Source: Engraulis encrasicolus
Lineage: Eukaryota; Chordata; Actinopteri; Clupeiformes; Engraulidae
DNA length: 64,000 bases
Direction of reading: 5' to 3'
NCBI RefSeq assembly: GCF_034702125.1
Contig: NC_085869.1
Location: forward strand, 19,449,677 to 19,513,676
Made by a program: the position numbers and the translations under genes. The notes beneath the pieces were generated by a model, which had not been told where the DNA came from, did no database searches, and worked only from the letters and a program-made list of their open reading frames with translations. Each line of letters begins with the position of its first letter. The stretch's first letter is position 1. Of this stretch, positions 32,301-50,660 are shown piece by piece.

Positions 32301-35300
32301 TTATGATGCACCCATAACATTATGGGCAGATTTGGCACCTTCTAGGTGATTTTGTTATCTTTTGACTTTCTACTACTTTGTTTGCTGTGTTCAATGTGTG
32401 AGAATTTCAAATGTTACATCAGTGAACAGTCAGTGAAACCCAAGGGGACATACACGTACTGCAATGGGGTTTTAAGATGCTCTAATTTGTTGTAGAAACA
32501 TTAAAAACATACAAATGTTAGTACAGTTGGGAAACAAATGAACTTCCACTTGCAACCCCCGGTGGGTATAACACTATATGCACGTTTAAAATAATTCAGA
32601 AAATGGCTTGTTTACAGGTGGGGGAGGGGACACAATGCCTTGAATAAAAGCCTACTTGGTAATTTTAGTCACACTGCTGCTGGATATCCTGTTTGGAGAG
32701 AATATGCTCTCCCATACGAAGGGAGCAGCCTCACAGATTAAGACACTGAGCTGCAATTCAGCATTATAGTCATGCACATTTATTACATTTACTCTGGATG
32801 GCTTAAACAGCCATGCATGACTCTATCCATCTCTGTTTGTTGGGAGATAGATCTTAAGAGATGAAGATATGCAAAAGTGCCACAAATGTGCAGGGGGAAA
32901 AAATCTGCTGAATTGTAACACTGTGCAAATTAAAGACCTGCTTCAGTGAGTTTCATTGTCTAAATGAAAGAATTAGAGCTTTTCATGGTTCTTCATCAAA
33001 CTTTTGACACCCTTTGTTTCTGCCTGCATGGTGACACCATTGTGCTGGTGCCTGTGAATGGAAATAAAACAATAATCTTTATTAATTTGTGCACAGTACC
33101 TGCTGACCTCAGGTTAAAGCCTGCCTGGAATCCATCATTGACAAAGTAAAGACACATCCCCAAAGCAGGCTCTCTCCCCGAAGAGGACCGAACACAAGAA
33201 TGGGATATACCGTAAGTGTATTGATTGCTCCTCTCAATTAAGTCTCTCATCTACATATTCACCTTAATATTCTGAGTAGATAAGCATTCTGTAAAAATCT
33301 AAGGCTATATCTTAGGTGTATCCATCAATTTTGTGCACAGAGCAGCAGAATGCAGAATCATTTGCAACTCAGCACTGGATCACGACGTGAACTGAAAGGG
33401 TCACTAGAATGGACTCAGCTGAGCTTTAAAAGCCAAGGAATGTGCTTTTGGCTATTTTATTCTATCAGGCAAATAAAGAAAACATCCATGTAATCCAGTT
33501 AGTCAGTCTTCTAAAATTAAACATTGTGTGTCTTTTTTTAGTTGTTTACATTCTAAAACTTAACTGTTATTCACAAGGACATTGTAAACAACACCTATTA
33601 TACGCTTATCATCTCTATTCTACTGCTTTTTAGATGCCCAGAAGAAACACTATCCCCCTTTCTAGTAAAGGATCATTTTTTAAAAGGAGACAACAATGTT
33701 CTGCTGTCATAACATTGTTCCAAAACCATCATTAATACTCATCCAGACATGGACTACTACCCTGGGCCTTTGGCGGGTTGATGATGTGAGACCACAATAC
33801 AATAGCCCATGTTGTGGTCATTTCACTCTTTATACGATCTGTTATCTACAAGGACGAATTTCAGGTAACCAGGGCACAGTAAAACGCCTATGCTATGTCT
33901 AAAGTCTATTGGAGACGGCCTTGGGATCTGATGTAGCAGGCTCAGGAAGGCTATTCTCTGCAGGGAGGGAAAAAAAATCTAGCCCTAGTGTGTAGGAAGG
34001 AAGCAGTGTCTAGGAGGGGTGGCAACATTGAAGGATGCATTAGGTAAGTGTAATCGTGGCCGCTCTGAAACCTTTGAAGTGCATGCCACTCATGAATGTA
34101 ATCATGACAATAATCATTAAACGGCTTCAGACTAAACATTACACTCACTGAAGACCTGATTATTGAACTGCTGGTGTATAGTCATGGCAGTGCATATTTC
34201 CCAGGTAGTCCTCTGCCGCCATATTCCCTATGGCCAGTTATAATTAATAGCTTTACAGCCTTCAAGGCCATAATGCTCATCAGTTATTAATTAGAAATTC
34301 ATTTCACTGAATAAATAATGCTTATGATTGATGATGAAACTTGTAATTGGGCGCTGAGAGGAAATACTCAGGGGAGAGCCTTCACTTGGAGATATATCCG
34401 GGCAAGCAAGGACTACATCCTATGAAAATAGAGCGTATTAAACATTCACAGAAACCTGCGTGACCGTGTTTGCTCACAGCTGCACATCGGAGCGTGCTAG
34501 ACAAAATGGCTCTGTGGACACTCGGTATGTTCAAATGTAACGGTCGCCTTTCATGTTGAAAATGTGCTAAACCTTGCACAGATCGACTGCATTTTACACC
34601 ACTGGATGTTTTACATATAGACAAACTTATTTTACACATCCACTCACTCTCGAATGAAAAGGATCAAGTCGTTCCATGTATTTTCTGAATGCAATACCAT
34701 AGCGACAAAACATGGCTGTGTGGGATGGCTTAATAAGCATAGAGTTAAGTGAAAACAAAGCCAAACGGTGAGTAGGCTATTCAATTAGGGATATTGGAAT
34801 GTCTGTATTAACTCAGAGGTTATGCCTATTAGGACAAAGGCCTACGCTCGCGCCCTATCCAACCTTTCCATTTGGTCAATAACCGTGCGCGTGGGGGTTG
34901 TCCGAATTTAACTATTGGGGGAGCGTAAATTAAACCTCATGCCATGCAATGTTAAATTTGCTGCCATCGACATACTTGAAACAAAAGGCAAGTGACTGCG
35001 ATGGCATTACTGAATGTTGTACTTAATCGGTGGAAACTGCATGGTTGCTAAGTTACAAAGTCTCCAGAGGACTAGCTTTATGCGCTACAGTCCTTTTAAA
35101 TGACGGAGGGAGCTGTGAAAACTCAAGCCATCTATGGCTCACTATTGATTTTACACAGAAGATCCGAGCACTGATGATAGGCTTTTGATATATTTTCCTG
35201 CTACATCCAGTCCCTTGGAGTACGGCGAGAAAAATATCTGTCAATATGCTCCTATTATGATCTCTTGATCTGTGGCCATAAAAACAGTAAGCTTCAGCCC

Positions 35301-35400
35301 TTATTGGAAAGTAATAGGCAAGTGTCATGTGAATGTGTGAATGTGGGCCAATAAAAACACACACACACATTTAGCTATGTCTGTTGTAGAAAGGACGAAA
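32301..35400. other. unique noncoding DNA, no gene recognised
   Basis: Mostly AT-rich, repeat-poor sequence; short frames have no domain. Patches such as 34200-34330 (AGTTATAATTAATAGC, CAGTTATTAATTAGAA) have the TAAT density expected of regulatory DNA. Confidence 0.35.
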
Positions 35401-35409
35401 AATTCTGTG

Positions 35410-36020
35410 GTCGTCTAATTAATTTGATCGACTCGCACTCAGGAAAGGATCATCTGTGACATCAGGAGGCCCTGCAATAAATACCAACTGATGGGCGCAC
35501 CTCATCAGGCTGGCCATCACTGGCCCTCTAAGAGGACCTGTCACTTGACACAGGGAGAGCCCTCAACCCCCTGCAGACTCCCTGCCACGCCGGAGCTGCC
35601 CTATTAGCAATTTATAATGGTGATCAAGAAGTAGTCAGTGGCGAGTCAAGATAACTGTCTGCCCCCATGGCTAATTGGCCTTGTGTTCTTTTTCTGATAA
35701 ATGGCTCGTGACTACAGTAGGGTCTCTTGGCTTTCTCCCAGCCTTAATGGAACACAGTAACTAGATTTACCAACAGATACCAGGTCAAGGAAAAGGAGAT
35801 GGGGTGCAAAAAATGTTAATTAATATCAATAATGGCCAATTATTAGTTTGACAGAAGGATCCAGCCTAGCGGCGCTCTAATGACGCCAAGCTAAGTTGAA
35901 GGGAAACACTGAGGCAAATTAGCATAACTGTGTATGCGCGCCGCACAGTGCACTCCACGGAGGTGCCCTAGCAAACATCTGTTATGTTAGAAATTCAAAT
36001 ACTCAACTGCCTGCTAGTAC
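35410..36020. promoter_or_regulatory. candidate conserved noncoding block
   Basis: Dense unique sequence mixing homeodomain/Cdx-like sites (CAATAAATACC, GCAATTTATAATGG, GTTAATTAATATC, CCAATTATTAG) with GC-rich phrases and lacking repeats. It resembles vertebrate developmental enhancers in texture; function is inferred. Confidence 0.35.
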
Positions 36021-36912
36021 CATTGGATGTAGTTGCATAATCAACCATTCTTCTCGGGGCCATTCTGAAGGCGTTAACAATGCCCCAGTGACTGGTGGCC
36101 CTCCTCCTCCCCCCTGGGCTTCCCAATCAGCCCAGGCCTCCTGTGGACCTGCCCTTAACACCAGATGACTTAAGGAGCACGTCTGGGACGGGACAGGAAA
36201 GGATGGGACAGGACGGGCTTTGTGCTACACACAAACCACTCTTTCAACTCCTTCAGCTGACACTTCCCTTTAGTGGAGCAAACAGTTAAACATATACAGT
36301 TGTAGAGGGAGAAAGGAGAAAGGACGGACACGGTGTGTTTAAATAAATATAATAGGCCTAGAATTGAGTTAAAGGAGAATCCAAAGACTTGGCAAAGGAA
36401 TGGGTAGTGGTTTCCTTTAATGTGTTATGATGCTGTAGCATACACATTGTACTGTACATTCATATATTTTCAAGGCATAACTGTATAGTGTATTTTTTTC
36501 ATCTTTCCTATTTAAATAATTAATTTTCCATTTACCTTTTAATTGAATAGTAATGCCATTTACATAAAAAATAAAAAATACTATAAATTCATGTCTTTTA
36601 TACAATGAAAGAGAAAAGCATGATCATAATAAAAGGAATACACAGATGATTATTCCTTTCCGGTGGCAACAGAAGCAAAATCCATGCACAATGACTCGAT
36701 TCTTTATTGTGCTCTTAATCTATTGTTCCATGGTAGTCTTTGTAACCCTATTGACCAAATTAGAGCATATGACAAGCGGTGTTGTCGTCACGGTGACGGC
36801 CCCTTCAGGAACTGCCTCTCCCTGTGGACCAGCTTAGGCAAGCCAAGAGCCCGGCCCCAGATGTGGCAAATCTGTGTTTAATATGGATCTTCCCTCCAAA
36901 GGATTGGTGTGG

Positions 36913-36913
36913 G

Positions 36914-36955
<42 letters not shown>

Positions 36956-36993
36956 CGGAGAGAGAGAGACGGAGAGGGGGGGGGGGGGGGGGA
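36913..36993. repeat. (GA)n and poly-G
   Basis: An interrupted GA run of about 55 bp, then a run of about 16 Gs. Confidence 0.95.
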
Positions 36994-37374
36994 GCGGGGC
37001 AAGAAGAGGTAGCTCCAACTGTCTCCGGACTCAACAAACAACATAGGATTCTTGCAGTGTCTAAAATAATTTTCATTTCAAAGCGCCACAGCAATACAGA
37101 GTTGTATTTAATTTCGCACAGTGCTGTTAAAAGTGTTTAACACTGTTATATTTTTTTGCCGTAATCTCCAGCATAACATTGTCTCAGGGCACTCCTGGCC
37201 ATTTATTGTGGAGATACATATTTCTCTACAGAAATTGGTTCCATGATGCTGCGATGCAAATGTAGGCTACTTTTTGACAAGGGCTGGTGATAAATTAACA
37301 TCTCATTATCTCTCCAGCCGTCTGATGGCCAGTAAGCTTTAAAAGAGCCCGGATGCCTGTGTTGTTCACCATTA

Positions 37375-37492
37375 ACACACACATGTGCGCGCGCTCACAC
37401 ACACACACACACACAAATACACACACACGCAAGCACACACACACGCACACGCACACATGCACGCACGCACGCACACACACACACACACGCAC
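37375..37492. repeat. interrupted (CA)n with CGCACA units
   Basis: A CA array with GCGCGC and GCACGCACGC interruptions; alternating purine-pyrimidine throughout. Confidence 0.95.
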
Positions 37493-38207
37493 GAAACCTG
37501 CTTTGGTTAACCATACTGACGCTAATCTAATCATAGCCATAGATCAAAGAGTGGTTAGCGATACATTTCTCTTATGAGTTTAAAATTGGGCCACAAATTC
37601 ACAATAGAAAGCATTTTTTACCTTCAACATTACTAGGGCATAGCTTGGGAGCCTCCATGCTTTTAGTGGGGGGAAAAAAACATTTTCTGTTGTGACAGAG
37701 ATGCTGTTGTTGAAAAGGTTACTTACAGTAGACGACAACCTATGAACTTGTTTTTTTCTTCCATTTTGGGCAGGTAGGGGTACGTGGGAAATCTAGCCAT
37801 AAGCACACAGTATACTGTATATGTCAAGGGGACTTTTCGCTCCTTTGGCGGCCAGCTGTAAAAAGGTTGGATTTCCTGCAGCCTACTAAATTGTTAGTCG
37901 GCCAAATATACACCTTTGTATACATTTCTGCCTTATGTATGAGCCTTTTTCATTTAACATCATGATTTAATGCTTTTCTTTTCTTTGTTAGATTTTTTGG
38001 TGGTATACAAATATTAATGAATGTGTGTTCAGGTTTGTTAAGTGACCACATTATGATGCATTATGCACCTGTGCATTATTAACATAATTCCGTATTTTAC
38101 AGGAGGCATCATCCTTGAAGCATGAAGAACAAGCTGTGCTGTGCAGTCAAAGGTGAGGTGCATTGGGGTCCCTGGCCAAGATTAAGGTAAGGTAGCTCAC
38201 AGCACAT
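37493..38207. other. noncoding DNA, no gene seen
   Basis: AT-rich. A small exon-like stretch at 38103-38152 is discussed among the findings. Confidence 0.35.
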
Positions 38208-38473
38208 CAGTGGTTCCCAAACGGGGGAATCGGGACCCATACTGGTGTATTCTTAACTGAAAAAAACAAACAAACAAAAAAAACCTAACCCTGCTTTGCA
38301 TCTGCACTTGTTATTCTGTATATTCCCTGTGCGCTTTTTGTATCTGCTAGTGACGTTGGCTATGATTATGTCCTCGATTGTAAGTCGCTTTGGTTATAAA
38401 GCGTCTGCCAAATGAAAAGCAATGTAATGTAATGTAAAAGGGGGTCCCCGCTGAAAAAGTTTGTGAATCACTG
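38208..38473. mobile_element. hAT-like MITE carrying a nested L2 tail
   Basis: The outer ends CAGTGGTTCCCAAAC and AAGTTTGTGAATCACTG are inverted copies. Inside (about 38283-38437) sits an L2-type tail on the + strand (TTGGTTATAAAGCGTCTGCC then ATGTA units) similar to the LINE at 2.56-4.46 kb. Confidence 0.8.
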
Positions 38474-43490
<5,017 letters not shown>

Positions 43491-43499
43491 AGGCCAGAC

Positions 43500-44700
43500 A
43501 ATCTTATTTTTCTTCCTTTTTAACAGGAAACACATCTGGGTATTGGGCCCCGGCATGCATTCCTAAGAGATGTGATTAAAGGGGAATGCCTCAATGTTTC
43601 ACCCTCACGTTCTCAATAATAAATTAGTCACAGATTTGAAATGACTGGACTGGCTTTGTGTCCAATGGCTTGTCACTGGGAGCACGGGACTGTGACTAGA
43701 GGAAAAATTGATTCTCAAAACCAGCACTACTACAGCAACAAAAAAAACGTTGAAAGTGGTGAGGTTCCTATAATATCTGAACTGCTTTTCGTCTTGTTAA
43801 GAGTCGCATGAGAATAATGTAAGGTAAATCCTCAACCCAAACTCTAAACTCATAACACTGGGTCGAAGATTCTACTGTGGGAATTCGTCTTCTCCTGTAA
43901 GCTTCGCGTGACAATGGACAATTATTTTCCTTTCTTGCGTTGATTATCTTTTTAAACGATCTTTTCTTCTAAGTACAGTGAGGGGCTACAAAGTAATGTC
44001 TTGGCTTGGGAATGTAAATAACTCTGTTTGCATTTGAATCAACATAGAGTCAAGGTCATAACACAAGCTGTAAAGTCTGGTGGTCGCAGCTCATAAATTT
44101 GAGTTGGTTCGGCAACAAGAGTTCAGCAGAGGAGAGACTAGAGAGCTAATACGTAATTTATGACACGTACTGGCTTGTGTGTTTACATGTTCTCGGTGCA
44201 TGACAGGAACTTCTGCAACGTGTATATTACCCACTGAATTAAGCCCTAATGATAGCAGTAAGTTGCTTTAATAGCAAAAAATCACAGATCATTTACGAAA
44301 TCAGAATCACTTAAAGAAAATACCATTAATTTGCTAAATTCCCCAGTGCAGCAGCTTTCCATTAATTGTTTCAGACAGTTGGATGTATCATCATCGCTAA
44401 ATGGCTTAATAAACTTCATCTTTTGCAGCTGATCAGTTTTGTGTCAATGAGCCGTTTTCTCTGCAAGTATCTCTGCAGCTTTATTAGAGGCTCTTAAACG
44501 GCCCTCATTGCAGCGTACACATAAACTCCGAAATCGATGATAAGAAAGTCATTATAAAAGGCTGCATAGTAATACAATAAATAGATCTAGGCTAATGAAA
44601 CAAAAGCCACGTGCCTGCACACAATAATTCATCAATACTTCATCTACTTTGCTTTCTACCTTATTGACTGTGGGATGACGCACCATAGGGGTCTTATCTT
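43500..44700. promoter_or_regulatory. candidate conserved noncoding block
   Basis: About 1.2 kb without repeats. It is densest at 44220-44520, where ACTGAATTAAGCCCTAATG, TACCATTAATTTGC, TTTCCATTAATTG and GGCTTAATAAAC cluster with CAGCTG-type E-boxes (TTTTGCAGCTGATC). This is a candidate enhancer on motif density only. Confidence 0.35.
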
Positions 44701-44932
44701 AATCATAGAATATATGCCAACATGGTGTGAAAACTCTTCCTTTGCTCCATTATGTCCATATGTGTGTGTTGGCCTCTCTCAGTGCTGTACAGGGACGAGC
44801 TGTGCTGATGAGGGGTCAGTGTAGCGTTGTCAGCAGCATTCTGGAAGGGTCTGCCATGGCCTTACACTAAGCTCTATGTGGGCTATATATACACATTTCA
44901 TGGCCTTCTCAAATTTCAGGACGTATACAAAG

Positions 44933-44935
<3 letters not shown>

Positions 44936-44981
<46 letters not shown>

Positions 44982-45017
44982 GCGCGCGCGCACACGCACA
45001 CACGCGCGCGCACACGC

Positions 45018-45073
<56 letters not shown>
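44936..45073. repeat. (CA)n with CGCGCG core
   Basis: About 138 bp of alternating purine-pyrimidine with a central CGCGCGCG block. Confidence 0.97.
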
Positions 45074-45356
45074 CACACACAGTGCCTTATGACCTGGTCA
45101 GAAAGCTATATTTGTGCCATATCACGTATCACTTGCCGATAGTAGCGGATATATTCTCACTACTATCAACAACCAGACAACTACGCTGTGTCCTTCGTAC
45201 ATTTCTGGGATTGAGCATTTTACCAACCGTTGAATACTTTCACATCGCCACATCGCTCATTTCATGTTCACATCACACTTGAAATATAAGTCTCTTAGGA
45301 CAGCTGTACTGAATGACTATGCAAAAGCATATCCCTCTCACGCGTTCTTTTCTTTT

Positions 45357-45500
45357 ATTTTACTGGGCCCAGGACAAAATCCTCTGTATGGGCCCCCTAC
45401 CCAATACATATAATGTTATGGGGACTCAATTCTGGGCCCCTTATCTCCCTGGGCCCAGGAAATCATACCCCTTTGCCCCCCCATGTCGGCAGGCCTGGGC
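45357..45500 (-). mobile_element. CAGGGCCGC-family copy, 5' end lost
   Basis: ACTGGGCCCAGGACAAAATC, CCCAATACATATAATG, CTCAATTCTGGGCCCC and TGTCGGCAGGCCTG align, inverted, with the full copy at 49028-49620. Confidence 0.75.
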
Positions 45501-46377
45501 AGTGGCACTGGTGGCTGGCTGGTGGTGAGACTGAGCCTCTTGCTCTCCTTTCCAGCCCCTGAGCTCGCTGAGGGTCAAATTTGTCTCTTTAACTTCACTT
45601 CGCAAATTGTGCCAAGGGCTCTCTTTCCGAGACAGGGGGAATTAATAGGAGATTTAGAGCCCCTGATGCCTTGTAATTGCTGCTTCAGGTTGTTCCCTGT
45701 AATTTATGACCCTTAAAGCTCCGTTTCGAATGGACAATAAAAATGGATAATATAGTCGCGCAGCAAGGCAGAGAAATAAGAGGATAGTTGTGCGGCCCTC
45801 GTAAAGGTTAAAAGGTGAGTTCAGGAACAATCAAGTCGAGCACATATTTCTAACCTGGGTAATAATTCAGCCTGAGCACGGAGGGGGGGCAGAGCTGATG
45901 TGTTTCAATGATACGGAATGATCTTATGCAGCACCTTGGACTGGACAGGGCTGGCCACTTAAACATAGAGCCGCCATCTTCAGGATGCGTTAGCGGTACT
46001 GTGCGTAGCACATGGCTATTAGCTTTTACACTGTGTGGTAAGACAAGGCCTCTGTTATAAATTTGCTGTTACCAGAATGGCAATGACCAAGTCCCAATGT
46101 AGTAATAAATACTCTCTATGTTGTGGCAGTGGAGTATTTGGTAGGAAAGTCTTTTCAATGACAATTACTGTACAGCGTTCCCCTGGCAGAACGGCGTGCA
46201 TTATGAGGCTACGAGAGCTTTGAATTTCTATTCAGTTCGGCACAAAATGTCAAGTCTTGTCAAGCGTCATGCTACAAACAGAAACGAAAACACTGCATTG
46301 TTGGATATTAGCTGTTTAATGCAATCCCTTCAGAGGGGTTTATTGGTTCATTCAAGAGGGTCTGTTGACATTCCCAT
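45501..46377. other. unique noncoding DNA, no gene seen
   Basis: No repeat or coding signal recognised. Confidence 0.35.
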
Positions 46378-46378
46378 T

Positions 46379-46399
46379 CCCCCCCCCCCCCCCCCCCCC
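46379..46399. repeat. poly-C run
   Basis: About 21 consecutive Cs. Confidence 0.95.
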
Positions 46400-46678
46400 T
46401 GTTAAAGACGCCTGCCTCTCTCCTGTGAGATCTCCGGGGCTCTTTGCCGGGGCGCAGTGCCCCATGTGGGCCAGGCCTCCCAGAGGACCTGTGATTTTCC
46501 TGCTTTAAGTGTCTTCTGTCAGCCCTAATTTGTCCCACTCCTGCCCTCCCCTCTGGCCCTCACATCCCCCTACCTCCATCCCACCACCACCACCACCCTT
46601 CCTTCAGAGAGGGATGCCCTCCTAAATGTTATTAAAAGCCCGGCCATAATTCTGTGTTTGTTTTGTGGGAGGACAGGG

Positions 46679-48721
<2,043 letters not shown>

Positions 48722-49027
48722 TAATGGCAGTTTAAACACGCCTGTGTCATAGTAACCCAAATTTAAAGCATGGTAATACAGTACAAACCACTCTTGTGAA
48801 GTCCCTACTCAACCATGGTCTCAGACCCCCCTTTTAAACGAATGTAATGGCCATTACTCACAATTCACAAACAATTAACTGTGCGAGGCACAAAGACAAA
48901 GTAGCTATTGGAGAGGTGAGGCCGGAGCGGTGCGCTGGGGGACTTGTGCAAGCTGCTGCGAGGTGAGTTGTGCTGCTACTCCTGCTGCTGTTGCTGCTGG
49001 TTGTGTGGCGTGAGGAGCCGTGTGGTG

Positions 49028-49620
49028 CAGGCCCGCCGACAGGGGGGGAGGGAAGAGGTATGTTGTCCCGGGCCCAGGACGATAGGGGGTCCAGAATTGG
49101 GTACCCATTACTAGTGGTGTGGATCGGCACTGCCCTCACGATCCGATTCGATCACGATTCGGGAGGTAGTAGATCCGATTCGATTCGATTCTATTAGATC
49201 CAATCCGATTCGATTCAATTCTACAATGCATTGCAATGCATTACATTTCTACTGAACGCAAAGCAAATGTTCAGCCATGATGAGGAAATACAAGTAGTCA
49301 GATACTGAGCAACAATTTATTGGCTGTTTTCTGTATCAGTCTGTATCAGTCTTGCAATGTTTTGAAGTGTTTTTATTTAATTTAACATTCATTTGCTCCC
49401 GAAATATCCATGGAAGTAATTGAAACTTAAAAAAATTGCCGGATTGATTCTGGAACTTGCCGGATCTGGATCTGGATCTGGATCGTCCATGCCCCGGATC
49501 GATTCGGATCGCCGAATCGATCATTGTTGACACCACTACCCATTACATTGTATGTATTGGGTTTGGGGGCCCTGCCAGATGATTTTGTCCTGGGCCCAGC
49601 AAAAGCTGTCAGCGGCCCTG
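49028..49620. mobile_element. CAGGGCCGC-family MITE, full length, with nested hAT element
   Basis: The ends CAGGCCCGCCGACAG and CTGTCAGCGGCCCTG are imperfect inverted repeats. Without the insert (49112-49538 plus one target copy) the element is about 160 bp. Related copies lie at 8515, 16030 and 45357. Confidence 0.8.
49112..49538. mobile_element. hAT-like MITE with exact 8-bp target duplication
   Basis: TAGTGGTGT and ACACCACTA are terminal inverted repeats. CCCATTAC is duplicated exactly outside (49104-49111, 49539-49546), the 8-bp signature of hAT transposition. The interior has CGATTCGATT-type and GGATCTGGATCT short tandem repeats. Confidence 0.92.
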
Positions 49621-49659
49621 GTACTGCTGCTGGTGGTTGTGTGGCGGGAGGAGCCGTGT

Positions 49660-49768
<109 letters not shown>

Positions 49769-49917
49769 CAGCAGTGGTGGTGACCTCCATCAGGAGCCCT
49801 CTCTCTCCCTACAGGCAGCCAGGAGGACCAGACATTTCCTCTCCCCGTAGCCAGTGCTCATTGGGTCATCAGTGGAGGCTAAGCAGCCCCATTAGAGCAC
49901 GCTTCTCATCCAGGGCT

Positions 49918-50275
49918 GCTGGATCACCCACACAATGCTCTCAAACACTACACTCTCTTCTATCCACCGCTGGATCACCCACACACAGTGGTGTAGTCTA
50001 CTTTTTTTATGGTGGGTATACGTACTGTATATTTGAGCATTTTTTGAAGTGAGTATACTGTATATATGTGTGCTATTCAAAATAATGGATCAATCCATTT
50101 TAAGTGGGTATACTGAAATCCCTGAAATTTAGAAGTGGGTATACTCCGTATACCCGCATTCTACGTAGACTACACCACTGCCCACACAATACTCTCAGAC
50201 ACACACACTCTTGTATCCACCGGCTGCATCACCCACACAATGCTCTCAGACACACACACTCTTGCTCTCCCTCCC
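49918..50275. repeat. minisatellite of about 60 bp units, interrupted by a transposon
   Basis: Units containing ATCACCCACACAATGCTCTC and ACTCTTGTATCCACCG repeat about three to four times. The hAT element 49986-50180 sits inside one unit. Confidence 0.75.
49986..50180. mobile_element. 195-bp hAT-like MITE with exact 8-bp target duplication
   Basis: CAGTGGTGTAGTCTAC and GTAGACTACACCACTG are perfect 16-bp terminal inverted repeats. CCCACACA is duplicated exactly outside (49978-49985, 50181-50188). Confidence 0.95.
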
Positions 50276-50326
50276 AAACGCTTTCCTGCTTGCTGAAGCA
50301 TCTCTTGCTGGGCCTTGGATTAGCTG

Positions 50327-50660
50327 TAGTTTGTTACATTGCATTGCATTTGGTGGATGCTTTTTATTTTATTTAGTTTTTATTAATTTGTTTATTTTTG
50401 GCCTTTATTATTACAGGACAGTGTGAGAGTAGACAGGAAATGACTGGGAGAGAGAGATGGGGCAGGGCCAGGAAATGACCCCGGCCGGACTCGAACCGGG
50501 GTCCCCGTGGGCAATGTACATAAGCCCAAATGTGGGGGGCTTAGGCAGATGCTTTTTAACCAAAGCGATTTACAATTGAGGACATAATCATTGCCAACAT
50601 CACTAGCAGATACAAAGTGCACAGGAAATATACAGAACAACAAGTGCAGATGCAAAGTAG
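50327..50660 (-). mobile_element. L2 tail split by a SINE insertion
   Basis: Both sides of the insert match the complement of the L2 tail at 4310-4457 (GCATTTGGTGGATGCTTTT on the left; ACCAAAGCGATTTAC, TACAAAGTGCACAGGAAAT on the right). Confidence 0.85.
50366..50547 (-). mobile_element. tRNA-derived SINE, copy 2, with target duplication
   Basis: The body matches 530-692 (minus strand CCCCGGTTCGAGTCC B box; TCATTTCCTGTCTACTCTCA). GATGCTTTTT is duplicated on both sides (50356-50365, 50548-50557), showing insertion into an existing L2 tail. Confidence 0.88.
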
